Positions 1 through 5,609 of a DNA stretch of 10,482 nucleotides are shown here, in pieces. Within the stretch, counting starts at the first letter, position 1. Every line of letters starts with the position of its first letter. The notes below the pieces were generated by a model. That model searched no databases, had not been told where the DNA came from, and saw nothing but the letters and a program-made list of their open reading frames with translations. This stretch comes from a bacterium (GTDB lineage: Bacteria; Planctomycetota; J058; JAJDCP01), in contig JAUIEM010000362.1 of assembly GCA_030428695.1 (NCBI GenBank), positions 1-10,482 on the forward strand, read 5' to 3'. The translations under genes and the position numbers were made by a program.

Positions 1-318
1 GTCCTGGTGCTCGACGCGGATGCCCTTGTTGAACAGCTTGGTGTCGATGCGCTCCTCGCCGTTGCGGTCGACGTAGTAGGTGCCGATGCCGTACAGATCC
101 TGGCGGTCGTCGCGGAAGAAGAACACCCGCACCGCGCGCCGCTGGGTGACCGAGATCGAGCGCGCCTCGCTCATCACGCCGGAGATCGTGTTCCCGCTCT
201 GCTTGAGGCGCTGACCGCGGGCGAAAGACAGCAGGCTCGGCACCGAGATGCCCATCACCAGCATGATGATGCCCATCACGACGAGCAGCTCCATCAAGGT
301 GAATCCACGTCGCCGCAT
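1..318 (-). CDS. GspH/FimT-like type IV prepilin/pseudopilin, 3' end cut by window
   Basis: Only the first 106 residues are visible; the gene continues beyond the left edge. The N-terminus MRRRGFTLMELLVVMGII is a textbook class III signal: cleavage after Gly5, Phe6 as residue 1 of the mature protein, Glu10 as the conserved Glu5, then a hydrophobic helix to about residue 28. Such proteins are processed by a PilD-type prepilin peptidase and assembled at the inner membrane into type II secretion pseudopili or type IV pili. The following region (QRLKQSGNTISGVMSEARS, then VRVFFF) matches the minor pseudopilin GspH/FimT pattern. The ATG overlaps the TGA of the preceding prepilin gene by one base (TGATG), so the two are probably translationally coupled. 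Which pilus or secretion machine they serve cannot be seen here. Confidence 0.88.
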   Translation of the reverse strand, partial: MRRRGFTLMELLVVMGIIMLVMGISVPSLLSFARGQRLKQSGNTISGVMSEARSISVTQRRAVRVFFFRDDRQDLYGIGTYYVDRNGEERIDTKLFNKGIRVEHQD

Positions 319-989
319 CAGAAGCTCCCCCAGCTGGTCAGGTTGTCGTCGAAGCGCGACTGCTGGTCGGGGACGTCGTCGCCCGTCTCGTCGGCGCCGT
401 TGGTCGGTCCGTTCGACCACAGGTTGTAGGTCTCGTTGCCCTGGGCCTCGCCGCCGCGCGGATCTTCGTCGTAGTGGTAGTCCTCGAGGCCGACCATCGT
501 GTGGTGGGTCGCGCCGCCGAGGTCGGTGAAGCCCTCGCCGACGTTGTCGTAGTTCAGCGGCGCCCCGTAGGCGTCGAGGATCTCGACCAGGTTCGGGTTC
601 GGGCCGTCGAGGTTGTCGGACAGGTACTCCCCGCGGATCGGGCGCATGAAGGGCCCGACGGGCACGATCAGGACTTCGGTGCCGACCCGGCTGACCTTCG
701 GGATGCGCGCGGTCAGGAAGTAGATCAGGGCGGCGGTGTTCTTGACCGGCCGGCCCTCGGCGTCGTAGACGGGGTAGTCGATGCCGTCGGGCGGGTAGGC
801 CCGGAACTGCCCGCGGTAGGCCTCGAGGCCGATACGGAGGGAGCCGAGCAGACCCTTCGTCGCCTTGTCCTGCGATTCGAAGAACGCGCCGCTCATCGCG
901 ACGTAGAGCGAGCCCGCCAGCATCGCGATGATCGCGATCGCCGTCATCAGCTCGATCAGCGTGAATCCGCGCCGTGTGCGCTTCACCAT
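318..989 (-). CDS. GspG-like prepilin-type pseudopilin
   Basis: The protein is 223 residues. Start chosen at ATG 987-989 because AGGAGG lies a few bases upstream and because it places MVKRTRRGFTLIELM at the N-terminus: cleavage after Gly8, Phe9 first mature residue, Glu13 as the conserved Glu5, then a membrane helix to about residue 31. The body (RIGLEAYRGQFRAYPPDG near residues 49-66) is the GspG/major-pseudopilin layout, longer than the usual ~140 residues. The acidic C-terminus (YNLWSNGPTNGADETGDD, then DNLTSWGSF) resembles the C-terminal motif of GspG-type proteins, in which acidic residues bind calcium; calcium binding here is inferred. It is first in an operon with the GspH/FimT-like gene, whose ATG overlaps its stop. 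A sigma70-type promoter is visible at 1021-1049. Confidence 0.9.
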   Translation of the reverse strand: MVKRTRRGFTLIELMTAIAIIAMLAGSLYVAMSGAFFESQDKATKGLLGSLRIGLEAYRGQFRAYPPDGIDYPVYDAEGRPVKNTAALIYFLTARIPKVSRVGTEVLIVPVGPFMRPIRGEYLSDNLDGPNPNLVEILDAYGAPLNYDNVGEGFTDLGGATHHTMVGLEDYHYDEDPRGGEAQGNETYNLWSNGPTNGADETGDDVPDQQSRFDDNLTSWGSF

Positions 990-1020
990 CGGCTCCTCCT
1001 GCCGTACGCTTGAACGCTCA

Positions 1021-1049
1021 AAAGTATTCCGCCCCGGGGCGAGCGTCAA
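1021..1049 (-). promoter_or_regulatory. sigma70-type promoter for the prepilin operon
   Basis: On the minus strand TTGACG (1049-1044) is followed after exactly 17 bases by TACTTT (1026-1021). This gives a start near 1014 and a leader of about 25 bases with AGGAGG before the ATG at 989. It is read by eye; the -35 is 5/6 consensus. Confidence 0.65.
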
Positions 1050-1159
1050 GGACATGGTCCGTTGGAACAGGGACGTCGGGCGGCCCCCGGAATCTTGCAC
1101 GATTTTCGATTTCGCCCGCGATCCCGATCGGGAAGTCGGCGTCCGCGGTCCGCCGTGCC

Positions 1160-1188
1160 TTGCCCCTGCCCCTGCGCCCGCCTACAAT
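1160..1188 (+). promoter_or_regulatory. sigma70-type promoter for the 54-residue membrane protein
   Basis: TTGCCC (1160-1165), a 17-base spacer, then TACAAT (1183-1188). The predicted start is near 1195, about 28 bases before the ATG at 1223. The spacing and strength argue that the small downstream ORF is really expressed. Confidence 0.65.
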
Positions 1189-1222
1189 CCGGCCTGCGTC
1201 GCAACCGATGGAGGAACAGGCG

Positions 1223-1387
1223 ATGAAGAAGCTGCTCGGTGGAGGCGTGCTCCTCGCCGCGGTGATCGCGGTCCTGCTCTACTTCAACTTCACCTGGGAA
1301 GGCCCGGAGAACCTGATCGAGCTCGCGCAGTGGAAGCTCGACGGCAGCCCCTCCTGGATCGAGTGGCAGCTCGAGCAGGCGTTCTGA
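1223..1387 (+). CDS. small single-pass membrane protein, 54 aa
   Basis: A short gene with no family I recognise. ATG 1223 is preceded by GGAGGA (1210-1215) with a 7-base spacer and by a well-spaced promoter; an in-frame ATG at 1208 lacks such a site. Residues 2-22 (KKLLGGGVLLAAVIAVLLYF) form one hydrophobic segment with two N-terminal lysines and no lipobox or obvious signal-peptidase site, so a membrane anchor with the C-terminus outside is most likely. The remaining ~30 residues are rich in Trp, Glu and Leu (three Trp after residue 24) and could form an amphipathic helix. It stands alone between divergent prepilin genes and a convergent regulator gene. A function cannot be assigned. Confidence 0.7.
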   Translation: MKKLLGGGVLLAAVIAVLLYFNFTWEGPENLIELAQWKLDGSPSWIEWQLEQAF

Positions 1388-1413
1388 GCGCCGGGACTTT
1401 CCTGCGGGGCGCT
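1387..1413. terminator. weak hairpin between convergent genes
   Basis: AGCGCC (1387-1392) and GGCGCT (1408-1413) are inverted repeats in the 24-base gap between the membrane-protein stop and the regulator stop, and overlap both stop codons. There is no T-tract. It could serve as a bidirectional terminator, but six base pairs are modest in DNA this GC-rich. Confidence 0.3.
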
Positions 1414-2038
1414 ATCCGCGCTCCTCGACCCGGTAGGCGCAGCGCCGCGCGCCCTCGATGATGTGCTCGCTGCGCTCGACCTGGACGCCGGGGCCGAGCA
1501 CCGCGCGGAACAGCGCCAGCTCGTTGCGGCACAGGCCGGCACAGCCGCGCGCCGCCGCGCACACCGGGCAGTGGTTCTCGGCGAGGACCAGGACCCCGTC
1601 CTCGTCGACCACCTCGGCCATGTAGCCCTCGCGGGTGCGCACCGCGGCGAGGGCCTCGAGGCGCTCGCGCAGCGGCACCTCCGGCCCCGGCAGGAGCGCC
1701 CGGTAGGCCGCCTGCTGCTGGTCGCCGCGGGCCGCGAGCAGGCGCTCGAGGCCCTCTTCCCCAAAGGCGGCGCGGGCGGCGTCGAGCATCCCGAGGCAGA
1801 GCTCGGCGTGGCTGTCGGGGAAGTGGCTCGCGGCCTCATCGGTCACCCGCCAGACCCGGCGCGGGCGGCCGACCTTCTGGCGCACGTCCGTGCCCGCCAC
1901 GAGCTGGTCGCCGGCCAGGATGGCGAGGTGCTGGCGGACCGCCATCGCCGTGATCCCGAGCCGCTCCGCGAGCTGCGCGGCCGTCTGCGGGCCCTTCGTT
2001 TTCAAGTAGTACAGGATCTGGTCACGGGAGTGCGCCAT
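1412..2038 (-). CDS. COG2345/SufR-type winged-helix regulator with probable Fe-S cluster
   Basis: A protein of 208 residues. Residues 4-65 form an ArsR/DeoR-like winged helix: RDQILYYLKTKGPQTAAQLA, then the recognition helix AMAVRQHLAIL near 31-41 and the wing VGRPRRVWRVT at 56-66. The C-terminal part has ENHCPVC...CAGLCRNELALF and ARRCAYRV, the COG2345/SufR pattern. Cysteines are Cys157, Cys160, Cys166, Cys170 and Cys200. Cys157-x12-Cys170 and Cys200 fall where SufR-type proteins have cluster-binding cysteines; the cysteine expected near residue 184 is absent. Family members usually repress targets when holding an Fe-S cluster and release DNA on cluster loss. No suf genes are present here, so the target is more likely the divergent VOC/questin-oxidase operon. 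No Shine-Dalgarno precedes the ATG; the promoter sits so close that the mRNA may be leaderless. Confidence 0.85.
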   Translation of the reverse strand: MAHSRDQILYYLKTKGPQTAAQLAERLGITAMAVRQHLAILAGDQLVAGTDVRQKVGRPRRVWRVTDEAASHFPDSHAELCLGMLDAARAAFGEEGLERLLAARGDQQQAAYRALLPGPEVPLRERLEALAAVRTREGYMAEVVDEDGVLVLAENHCPVCAAARGCAGLCRNELALFRAVLGPGVQVERSEHIIEGARRCAYRVEERG

Positions 2039-2044
2039 GGGCGG

Positions 2045-2073
2045 AGTCTAGCCGAGGGAGGGCAGGGGGTCGA
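2045..2073 (-). promoter_or_regulatory. promoter of the regulator gene, probably leaderless
   Basis: On the minus strand TCGACC (2073-2068), 17 bases, then TAGACT (2050-2045). The -10 ends 6 bases before the ATG at 2038, so transcription would begin at or next to the start codon. This agrees with the absence of any ribosome binding site, unlike the other genes here. AT-rich DNA lies directly upstream and could act as an UP element. Confidence 0.5.
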
Positions 2074-2079
2074 GGTTTT

Positions 2080-2139
2080 CATGGTTATAACAATTACCTA
2101 CTTTGAAAACTTTGAAAAGTGGATACTGTTTCAATTGGA
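2080..2139. promoter_or_regulatory. AT-rich operator-like block with tandem repeat and palindrome
   Basis: This is a sharp AT-rich island in GC-rich surroundings, between the divergent regulator and VOC operon. CTTTGAAAA occurs twice in tandem (2101-2109, 2110-2118). Together with flanking bases these form a 21-base imperfect dyad centred on 2110 (2100-2120: ACTTT at the left end, AAAGT at the right, AAA and TTT in the middle). A second weaker dyad, GGTTAT...ATTACC, lies at 2083-2098. The position suits autoregulation and control of the divergent operon by the winged-helix protein; that is inference. I see no convincing rightward -10/-35 pair, although one should lie in or just after this block. 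Confidence 0.45.
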
Positions 2140-2159
2140 TTCTCGCGTTCGGGAGCTCT

Positions 2160-2470
2160 TTGGGAAGTTGGTGACCACCGTTGCTCGATGGGGGAGGGCG
2201 TGCACGCTATACCCCCCCTGCCCCCCGGTGGGGGGTTCCACTTCATCAACTTGCCGGGAGCAACCTTGTCGGACGCAGGTTGCCCGAAGAAAAGACCGTC
2301 CAAAGCTGGAGCCAGCTCAGGGAGGAATACCTGCACGCGAAAGGTCGTCCATGGCCCGGAGCTGTCTCCAGCTTTGGAGGGCAACCTGGTCCTCTGGAAC
2401 GGTCCTGTGTTGGTGTTGCGCCCTACCCGGGCGCCCCGAGGCCTGTCTGTCGCCGAACAACCGGCGTTCG
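2160..2470 (+). ncRNA. candidate structured leader RNA with pseudoknot
   Basis: Most of the 490-base gap before the VOC gene can fold on the plus strand. Helices by exact pairing: 2165-2174 with 2243-2252 (10 pairs, one G-U); 2221-2226 with 2230-2235; 2276-2285 with 2379-2388 (10 pairs); 2300-2311 with 2366-2377 (12 pairs); 2313-2318 with 2359-2364 (6 pairs, one mismatch away); 2320-2322 with 2355-2357; 2418-2423 with 2429-2434; 2451-2455 with 2462-2466. The 14-base bulge 2286-2299 ends in GACCGT (2294-2299), which pairs exactly with ACGGTC at 2399-2404 outside the hairpin, making a pseudoknot that could stack on the 12-pair stem. An alternative stem 2260-2266 with 2277-2283 excludes the 2276-2285 helix. 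I could not match it to SRP RNA, 6S, tmRNA, RNase P or a riboswitch I know. It may instead be a fold-back repeat. Confidence 0.5.
2276..2388. repeat. long inverted repeat (113 bases)
   Basis: The arms are CAGGTTGCCC (2276-2285) with GGGCAACCTG (2379-2388), then CCAAAGCTGGAG (2300-2311) with CTCCAGCTTTGG (2366-2377), then CAGCTC (2313-2318) with GAGCTG (2359-2364). That is 28 exact pairs, interrupted by a 14-to-1-base asymmetric bulge and one C/T mismatch. The outer right-arm sequence also recurs as a direct repeat: GCAACCT plus GTC at 2260-2270 and 2381-2391, with one difference in 11 bases. The symmetry is seen in the sequence; whether it acts as DNA or RNA is not known. Confidence 0.85.
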
Positions 2471-2528
2471 CTGTCGACGATCCCGGACGCAAAGATCCGA
2501 TCACCCTGGAGACCGAAGGAGAACGACC

Positions 2529-2978
2529 ATGAGCGCCCGCCCATTCCTGCAGCTCGACCACCTCAACCTCAGCGTCCTCTCGTTCGCCGACACCGCCGCC
2601 TGGTACGGCCGGGTGTTCGGCTTCCGCATCGTCGAACGGGATGTCCTCGAAGACGGCACCCCCTGGGGCGTGTTGCGCGCCGGCGACGCGCTGCTGTGCG
2701 TCTACGAGCATCCCGACTTCCGCCGCCCGACCGACAGCGAGCGCGAACAGCGCCGCGAGCTCGGCCTGAACCACCTCGGCCTGCGCATCCGCGACCGCGC
2801 CGCCTGGGAGCGCACCGTCGCCGCCCTCGAGCTCCCCGTCCGCTACGGAGGAGAGTTCCGCTGGCCCCACTCGAGCGCCTGGTACGTCGTCGACCCGAAC
2901 GGCTATGAGATCGAGGTCGTCCTGTGGGACGACGACGAGATCCGCTTCGACGCCCGGCCCACCGCCGCCGCACACTGA
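2529..2978 (+). CDS. VOC/glyoxalase-fold protein (glyoxalase/bleomycin-resistance/dioxygenase superfamily)
   Basis: The protein is 149 residues, the usual single-module VOC length. ATG 2529 follows AAGGAG (2516-2521) with a 7-base spacer. Two beta-alpha-beta-beta-beta units are visible: the first opens with LDHLNLSV and AAWYGRVFGF (residues 9-32), the second with LNHLGLRI (80-87) and closes with YVVDPNGYEIEVVLW (119-133). Likely metal ligands are His11, Glu60 (VYEHP), His82 and Glu129, the order expected of the superfamily. Possible reactions include ring cleavage, isomerisation, or thiol addition; the substrate is unknown. The questin-oxidase-like gene follows after 10 bases with its ribosome binding site over this stop codon, so the pair form an operon and may act on the same, possibly aromatic, compound. 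Expression may depend on the structured leader and on the divergent regulator. Confidence 0.88.
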   Translation: MSARPFLQLDHLNLSVLSFADTAAWYGRVFGFRIVERDVLEDGTPWGVLRAGDALLCVYEHPDFRRPTDSEREQRRELGLNHLGLRIRDRAAWERTVAALELPVRYGGEFRWPHSSAWYVVDPNGYEIEVVLWDDDEIRFDARPTAAAH

Positions 2979-2988
2979 GGAGCGCGCC

Positions 2989-4014
2989 ATGTCCCAGGTC
3001 GAAGACCTCGTCCGCCAGGCCTGGAGCTGCTCCGCGGAGTACGGCCGCCAGCTCTCCAACCACCTGCCGATGGCCCTCTACGCCCTGCAGGGGCTGGGCG
3101 CGGAGGAGGCGCGGATCGCGCGCTTCCACGCCCGGGCGCGGCGGCGCCTGCGTCCGAAGCGGCCCGCGACCCGGCGCTTCGACGACGCGAGCTGGCGCTC
3201 CGCGCTCGGCCGCCACGATCACAACGCTGCCTACCGCGACCATTTCGCCGCGGCCCTGGCACGGGAGGGGCGGGCGGCGCTCCTGGCCCGGACCCTGCCG
3301 GTGCTGTTCGAGGGCGTCGGCGGCGGCGCCTTCCATCCTTTGATCCGCCTCGGCTACGCCCTCGAGGCGGAGAACGACGGGGAGGTCGCCGAGGCGCTCG
3401 CCGCCTGGGCGATGGCCTGGCTTCCCCTGCGGCCGCTCGACCCCTCGCGACAACGCCACGCCGATCCCCGCGAGGCGCTCGCCGCCCTGGCGGAGGAACC
3501 TCCCGGTGCCGAGGGCTCGCCGCTGGCGCGGCTGCTGGCGGCGCTGCGGGTCCGCGTGTCGCCGATCTTCCGCCGCATGGAGCTCGTGGCCGGCCGGGAG
3601 GACTTCGCGCCCTTCGCCGACTGCCTGCGGATCGACGCCGACAGCCTCGACGCGATCGCCGTCACGGTGCTGGACGCCTTCGCGCGGGGGGCGGGGGACT
3701 TCACCCTGCTGCACGGCGTGACCTCCTGCCACGCCCTGCGGCTGGTGTTGCCCTGGGTACCCGACCGCGGGTCCGCGCTGCGCTACTACTTCCAGGCGCT
3801 GCTCGCGGCGGTCGCGACCGTCGGCCTGCCTGCCGGAGACCTGCCGCAGGTCGGGACGCTCCCGACCTGGGAGCGCATCGCCCGGCGCGCGATCGAGAGC
3901 GACGATGACCACACCATCAAGCTGGTCTACAGTTGCCGCCAGGAAGACCGGGCGCGCGGGCACCCTCTCTACCGCTGGTGCGCGGCCCGCAAGGTCGGCC
4001 TGCTCGACGTGTAG
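2989..4014 (+). CDS. questin-oxidase-like protein (DUF4243 family)
   Basis: Length 341 residues. ATG 2989 follows GAGGAG (2977-2982), which overlaps the stop of the VOC gene. Hallmark segments of the questin oxidase-like family are present: SNHLPMALYAL (23-33), HDHNAAYRDHF (76-86), FHPLIRLGYALE (115-126), LLHGVTSCHALR (240-251) and DDDHTIKLVYSC (305-316). The conserved histidines (His25, His76, His78, His85, His116, His242, His248, His308) are those shared across the family. Fungal relatives such as GedK and AflY are linked to oxidative, Baeyer-Villiger-like opening of anthraquinone rings; cofactor use is poorly defined. No signal peptide, so cytoplasmic. Bacterial homologues have no settled role. 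Pairing with a VOC protein suggests oxidation or detoxification of a polyketide or quinone-like compound, which is inference. Confidence 0.85.
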   Translation: MSQVEDLVRQAWSCSAEYGRQLSNHLPMALYALQGLGAEEARIARFHARARRRLRPKRPATRRFDDASWRSALGRHDHNAAYRDHFAAALAREGRAALLARTLPVLFEGVGGGAFHPLIRLGYALEAENDGEVAEALAAWAMAWLPLRPLDPSRQRHADPREALAALAEEPPGAEGSPLARLLAALRVRVSPIFRRMELVAGREDFAPFADCLRIDADSLDAIAVTVLDAFARGAGDFTLLHGVTSCHALRLVLPWVPDRGSALRYYFQALLAAVATVGLPAGDLPQVGTLPTWERIARRAIESDDDHTIKLVYSCRQEDRARGHPLYRWCAARKVGLLDV

Positions 4015-4023
4015 CGTCGGGTG

Positions 4024-4076
4024 TTCGAGATTCGGGGCGCCGTGAAGCCACGGGGGCCCGGTGCTCGGGACTCGAA
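4024..4076. terminator. hairpin between convergent genes
   Basis: The 90-base gap between two convergent stops holds TTCGAG (4024-4029) with CTCGAA (4071-4076), enclosing CCGTG-AAGC-CACGG (4040-4053). GC pairs lie between the two stems. No T-tract follows on either strand. It is placed as expected for a bidirectional terminator. Confidence 0.4.
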
Positions 4077-4104
4077 GGGGCCGTGATGGTGCACCGACCG
4101 GCGC

Positions 4105-5574
4105 TCAGAACGCGTGCTCGAAGAACGCGCACAGATCCTCGACCCGCAGGGCGCTGTAGTCGAGCTGCTCGATGGTCTGCTGCATGCCGCCGAGCCCGTC
4201 GTCCTTCCACAGGCCCTGGAGGAAGGCCCCCGAGCGCGGGTTGCGGAACCAGTCCGCGTCGAAGTAGTGCACCAGGTGGGTGCGGGTCATGCTCGCGAGC
4301 AGCCGGGCCCGCAGCTGCATCGCCCGCGGCAGGCCGGGAGCCAGGCCGTCGACGTAGCCGTGGGGCGGAGCGCTGACGCCGAGCGAGGTGCGCAGCACCT
4401 CGGGGTAGAGCAGGTGCAGGTCCTCGGGGGTGTCCTTGTCGTAGGCGAGCAGCTCGAAGTGCAGCTCGGCGGCGGCCTTGCGGGCGGCGAACAGCTCGCC
4501 GGCGGCGGCGGCGAAGCGCAGCTCGCTCGCGCTCTCCTCGGTGACCCGGCGCAGGAAGGCGGGCTCGCACAGCACGCCGCGCAGGAGGAGACCGGCGGCC
4601 AGGGCGAAGCTCGGGTCCTCGAGCGCGGTCTCCTCGTATTGATACCAACTTTCCGCGCTGGTCGAGGCCAGGCAGCAGCCGAGCAGGGCGAAGTGCTCGC
4701 GGGCGTCGTCGAGGCCGGCCCGTGGGCGGTGCAGCAGCACGACCCGCTCCGGCGGCCGCCAGGCGATCGCCTCGCTGACCGGCAGGCGCTTGGCGCGGGC
4801 CTCATCGTCGTGGACGATCGCGCCGCCCGCGGCCGGGTCGAGGCCGATGCCGCGGCACAAGGCGCCGACAAGGGCGTCGCGCCCGCGGGCGGCGAAGGCA
4901 GGGGGCCCGGCGAACAGCCACGGCAGGTCGCAGGCCTGGACGTCCTCGAGGGGCCGGCCGAGGCGCTTGCGCGCGAGCCACCCGACCGCCTCGTGGTAGA
5001 CGTCGGCGGTCCGCCGCAGGAGCTCGAGGGCGAGGGCGTCGAGGCGCTCGAGACCGGTGTCGAGCAGGGCGTCGTGGAGGGCGACCGGGCCGTCATGGCC
5101 GAAGGCGCGGGCCTGCTTCCACGAGGCGGCGACGGTCGCCTCGAGCAAGCGCGGGGCGGCCTCGGCGTCGAGGCCGCTCAGGGCCTCGTACAGGGCGGCG
5201 CGCCGGGCGGGGCGGGCTTCGCTGCGGAACTGCAGCCGGGCCTGCAGGGCGTTGAGCTGCTCGCCGTCGGGCAGCTCGAGCTCGCCGCGCACCTCGTCCT
5301 CGAGCCGCTTCGCGCGCAGGTCCTCGAGCTCGCGTCCGACGTACAGCCGGTACAGCTCCGCCTGCAGGCGGCGGTCCCGCTGCCGGGTCTGGGCGTCGTC
5401 CGGGCGCGGGTGCTCGCGCAGCCGGCCGGGCAGCTCGGGGTGGAAGAGGCCGTCCGGCGGGCGCAGCTCGCGGGCCTCTTCCCGGCCCGACAGGAACAGG
5501 TGGCGGGACCGGGCCGAGGCCTCGCGGTAGCGGCGCACCAGGTCGCGTGTGGTGTCGAAGAGCTGCGGATGCAC
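4105..5574 (-). CDS. M3-peptidase-fold protein lacking the zinc site (probable pseudopeptidase)
   Basis: Length 489 residues. GTG 5572-5574 is chosen because GGAGGA (5585-5580) sits 5 bases upstream; longer readings lack a site and their added sequence looks non-coding. The mostly alpha-helical body ends with DWFRNPRSGAFLQGLW (441-456), the usual C-terminal motif of M3 (oligoendopeptidase F/thimet-type) metallopeptidases. Residues 257-290 (DEARAKRLPVSEAI, then VVLLHRPRAGLDDAREHFAL) align with the strand and loop before the catalytic helix. Where M3 enzymes have HExGH, this protein reads ALLGC (296-300). Where they have the GDPSxxE glutamate, it reads EDPSFAL (319-325). All three zinc ligands are therefore missing, and no other HExxH occurs. 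It may bind peptides without cleaving them. No signal peptide. It is a lone gene; a -10-like TATACT lies upstream. Confidence 0.7.
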   Translation of the reverse strand: MHPQLFDTTRDLVRRYREASARSRHLFLSGREEARELRPPDGLFHPELPGRLREHPRPDDAQTRQRDRRLQAELYRLYVGRELEDLRAKRLEDEVRGELELPDGEQLNALQARLQFRSEARPARRAALYEALSGLDAEAAPRLLEATVAASWKQARAFGHDGPVALHDALLDTGLERLDALALELLRRTADVYHEAVGWLARKRLGRPLEDVQACDLPWLFAGPPAFAARGRDALVGALCRGIGLDPAAGGAIVHDDEARAKRLPVSEAIAWRPPERVVLLHRPRAGLDDAREHFALLGCCLASTSAESWYQYEETALEDPSFALAAGLLLRGVLCEPAFLRRVTEESASELRFAAAAGELFAARKAAAELHFELLAYDKDTPEDLHLLYPEVLRTSLGVSAPPHGYVDGLAPGLPRAMQLRARLLASMTRTHLVHYFDADWFRNPRSGAFLQGLWKDDGLGGMQQTIEQLDYSALRVEDLCAFFEHAF

Positions 5575-5603
5575 GGCGGTCCTCCGGGGGGCTCCCGGGG
5601 CCC

Positions 5604-5609
5604 AGTATA
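5604..5609 (-). promoter_or_regulatory. probable -10 element for the M3-like gene
   Basis: TATACT on the minus strand (5609-5604), 5/6 consensus, about 30 bases before the GTG start and 18 bases before the ribosome binding site. The region 17 bases upstream gives only a poor -35, so the call rests on the -10 and its position. Confidence 0.45.

Noticed and set aside
2198..2207. Perfect palindrome GCGTGCACGC
   Set aside because: It is real, but short palindromes are common at this GC content and it lies inside the proposed leader, so it was not listed as a separate operator.
2160..2470. SRP RNA, 6S RNA, tmRNA, RNase P RNA, integron attC or retron msr-msd
   Set aside because: None of the conserved cores are present (for example the SRP GGAAGGAAGCA loop or the tmRNA 5' end). 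There is no integrase or reverse transcriptase nearby, and the bulge layout does not fit 6S RNA.
2119..2532. Plus-strand 137-residue frame through the leader, overlapping the VOC start
   Set aside because: Its ATG has no Shine-Dalgarno, composition is poor and it runs through the paired stems. RNA structure explains the region better, though a leader peptide is not excluded.
2094..3059. Minus-strand 321-residue open frame across the leader and the VOC gene
   Set aside because: It is antisense to a clear VOC gene, has no start signal, and its left part is low-complexity sequence from the structured leader.
2569..3963. Minus-strand 464-residue open frame
   Set aside because: It is antisense to the VOC and questin-oxidase-like genes and is Arg- and Gly-rich shadow sequence.
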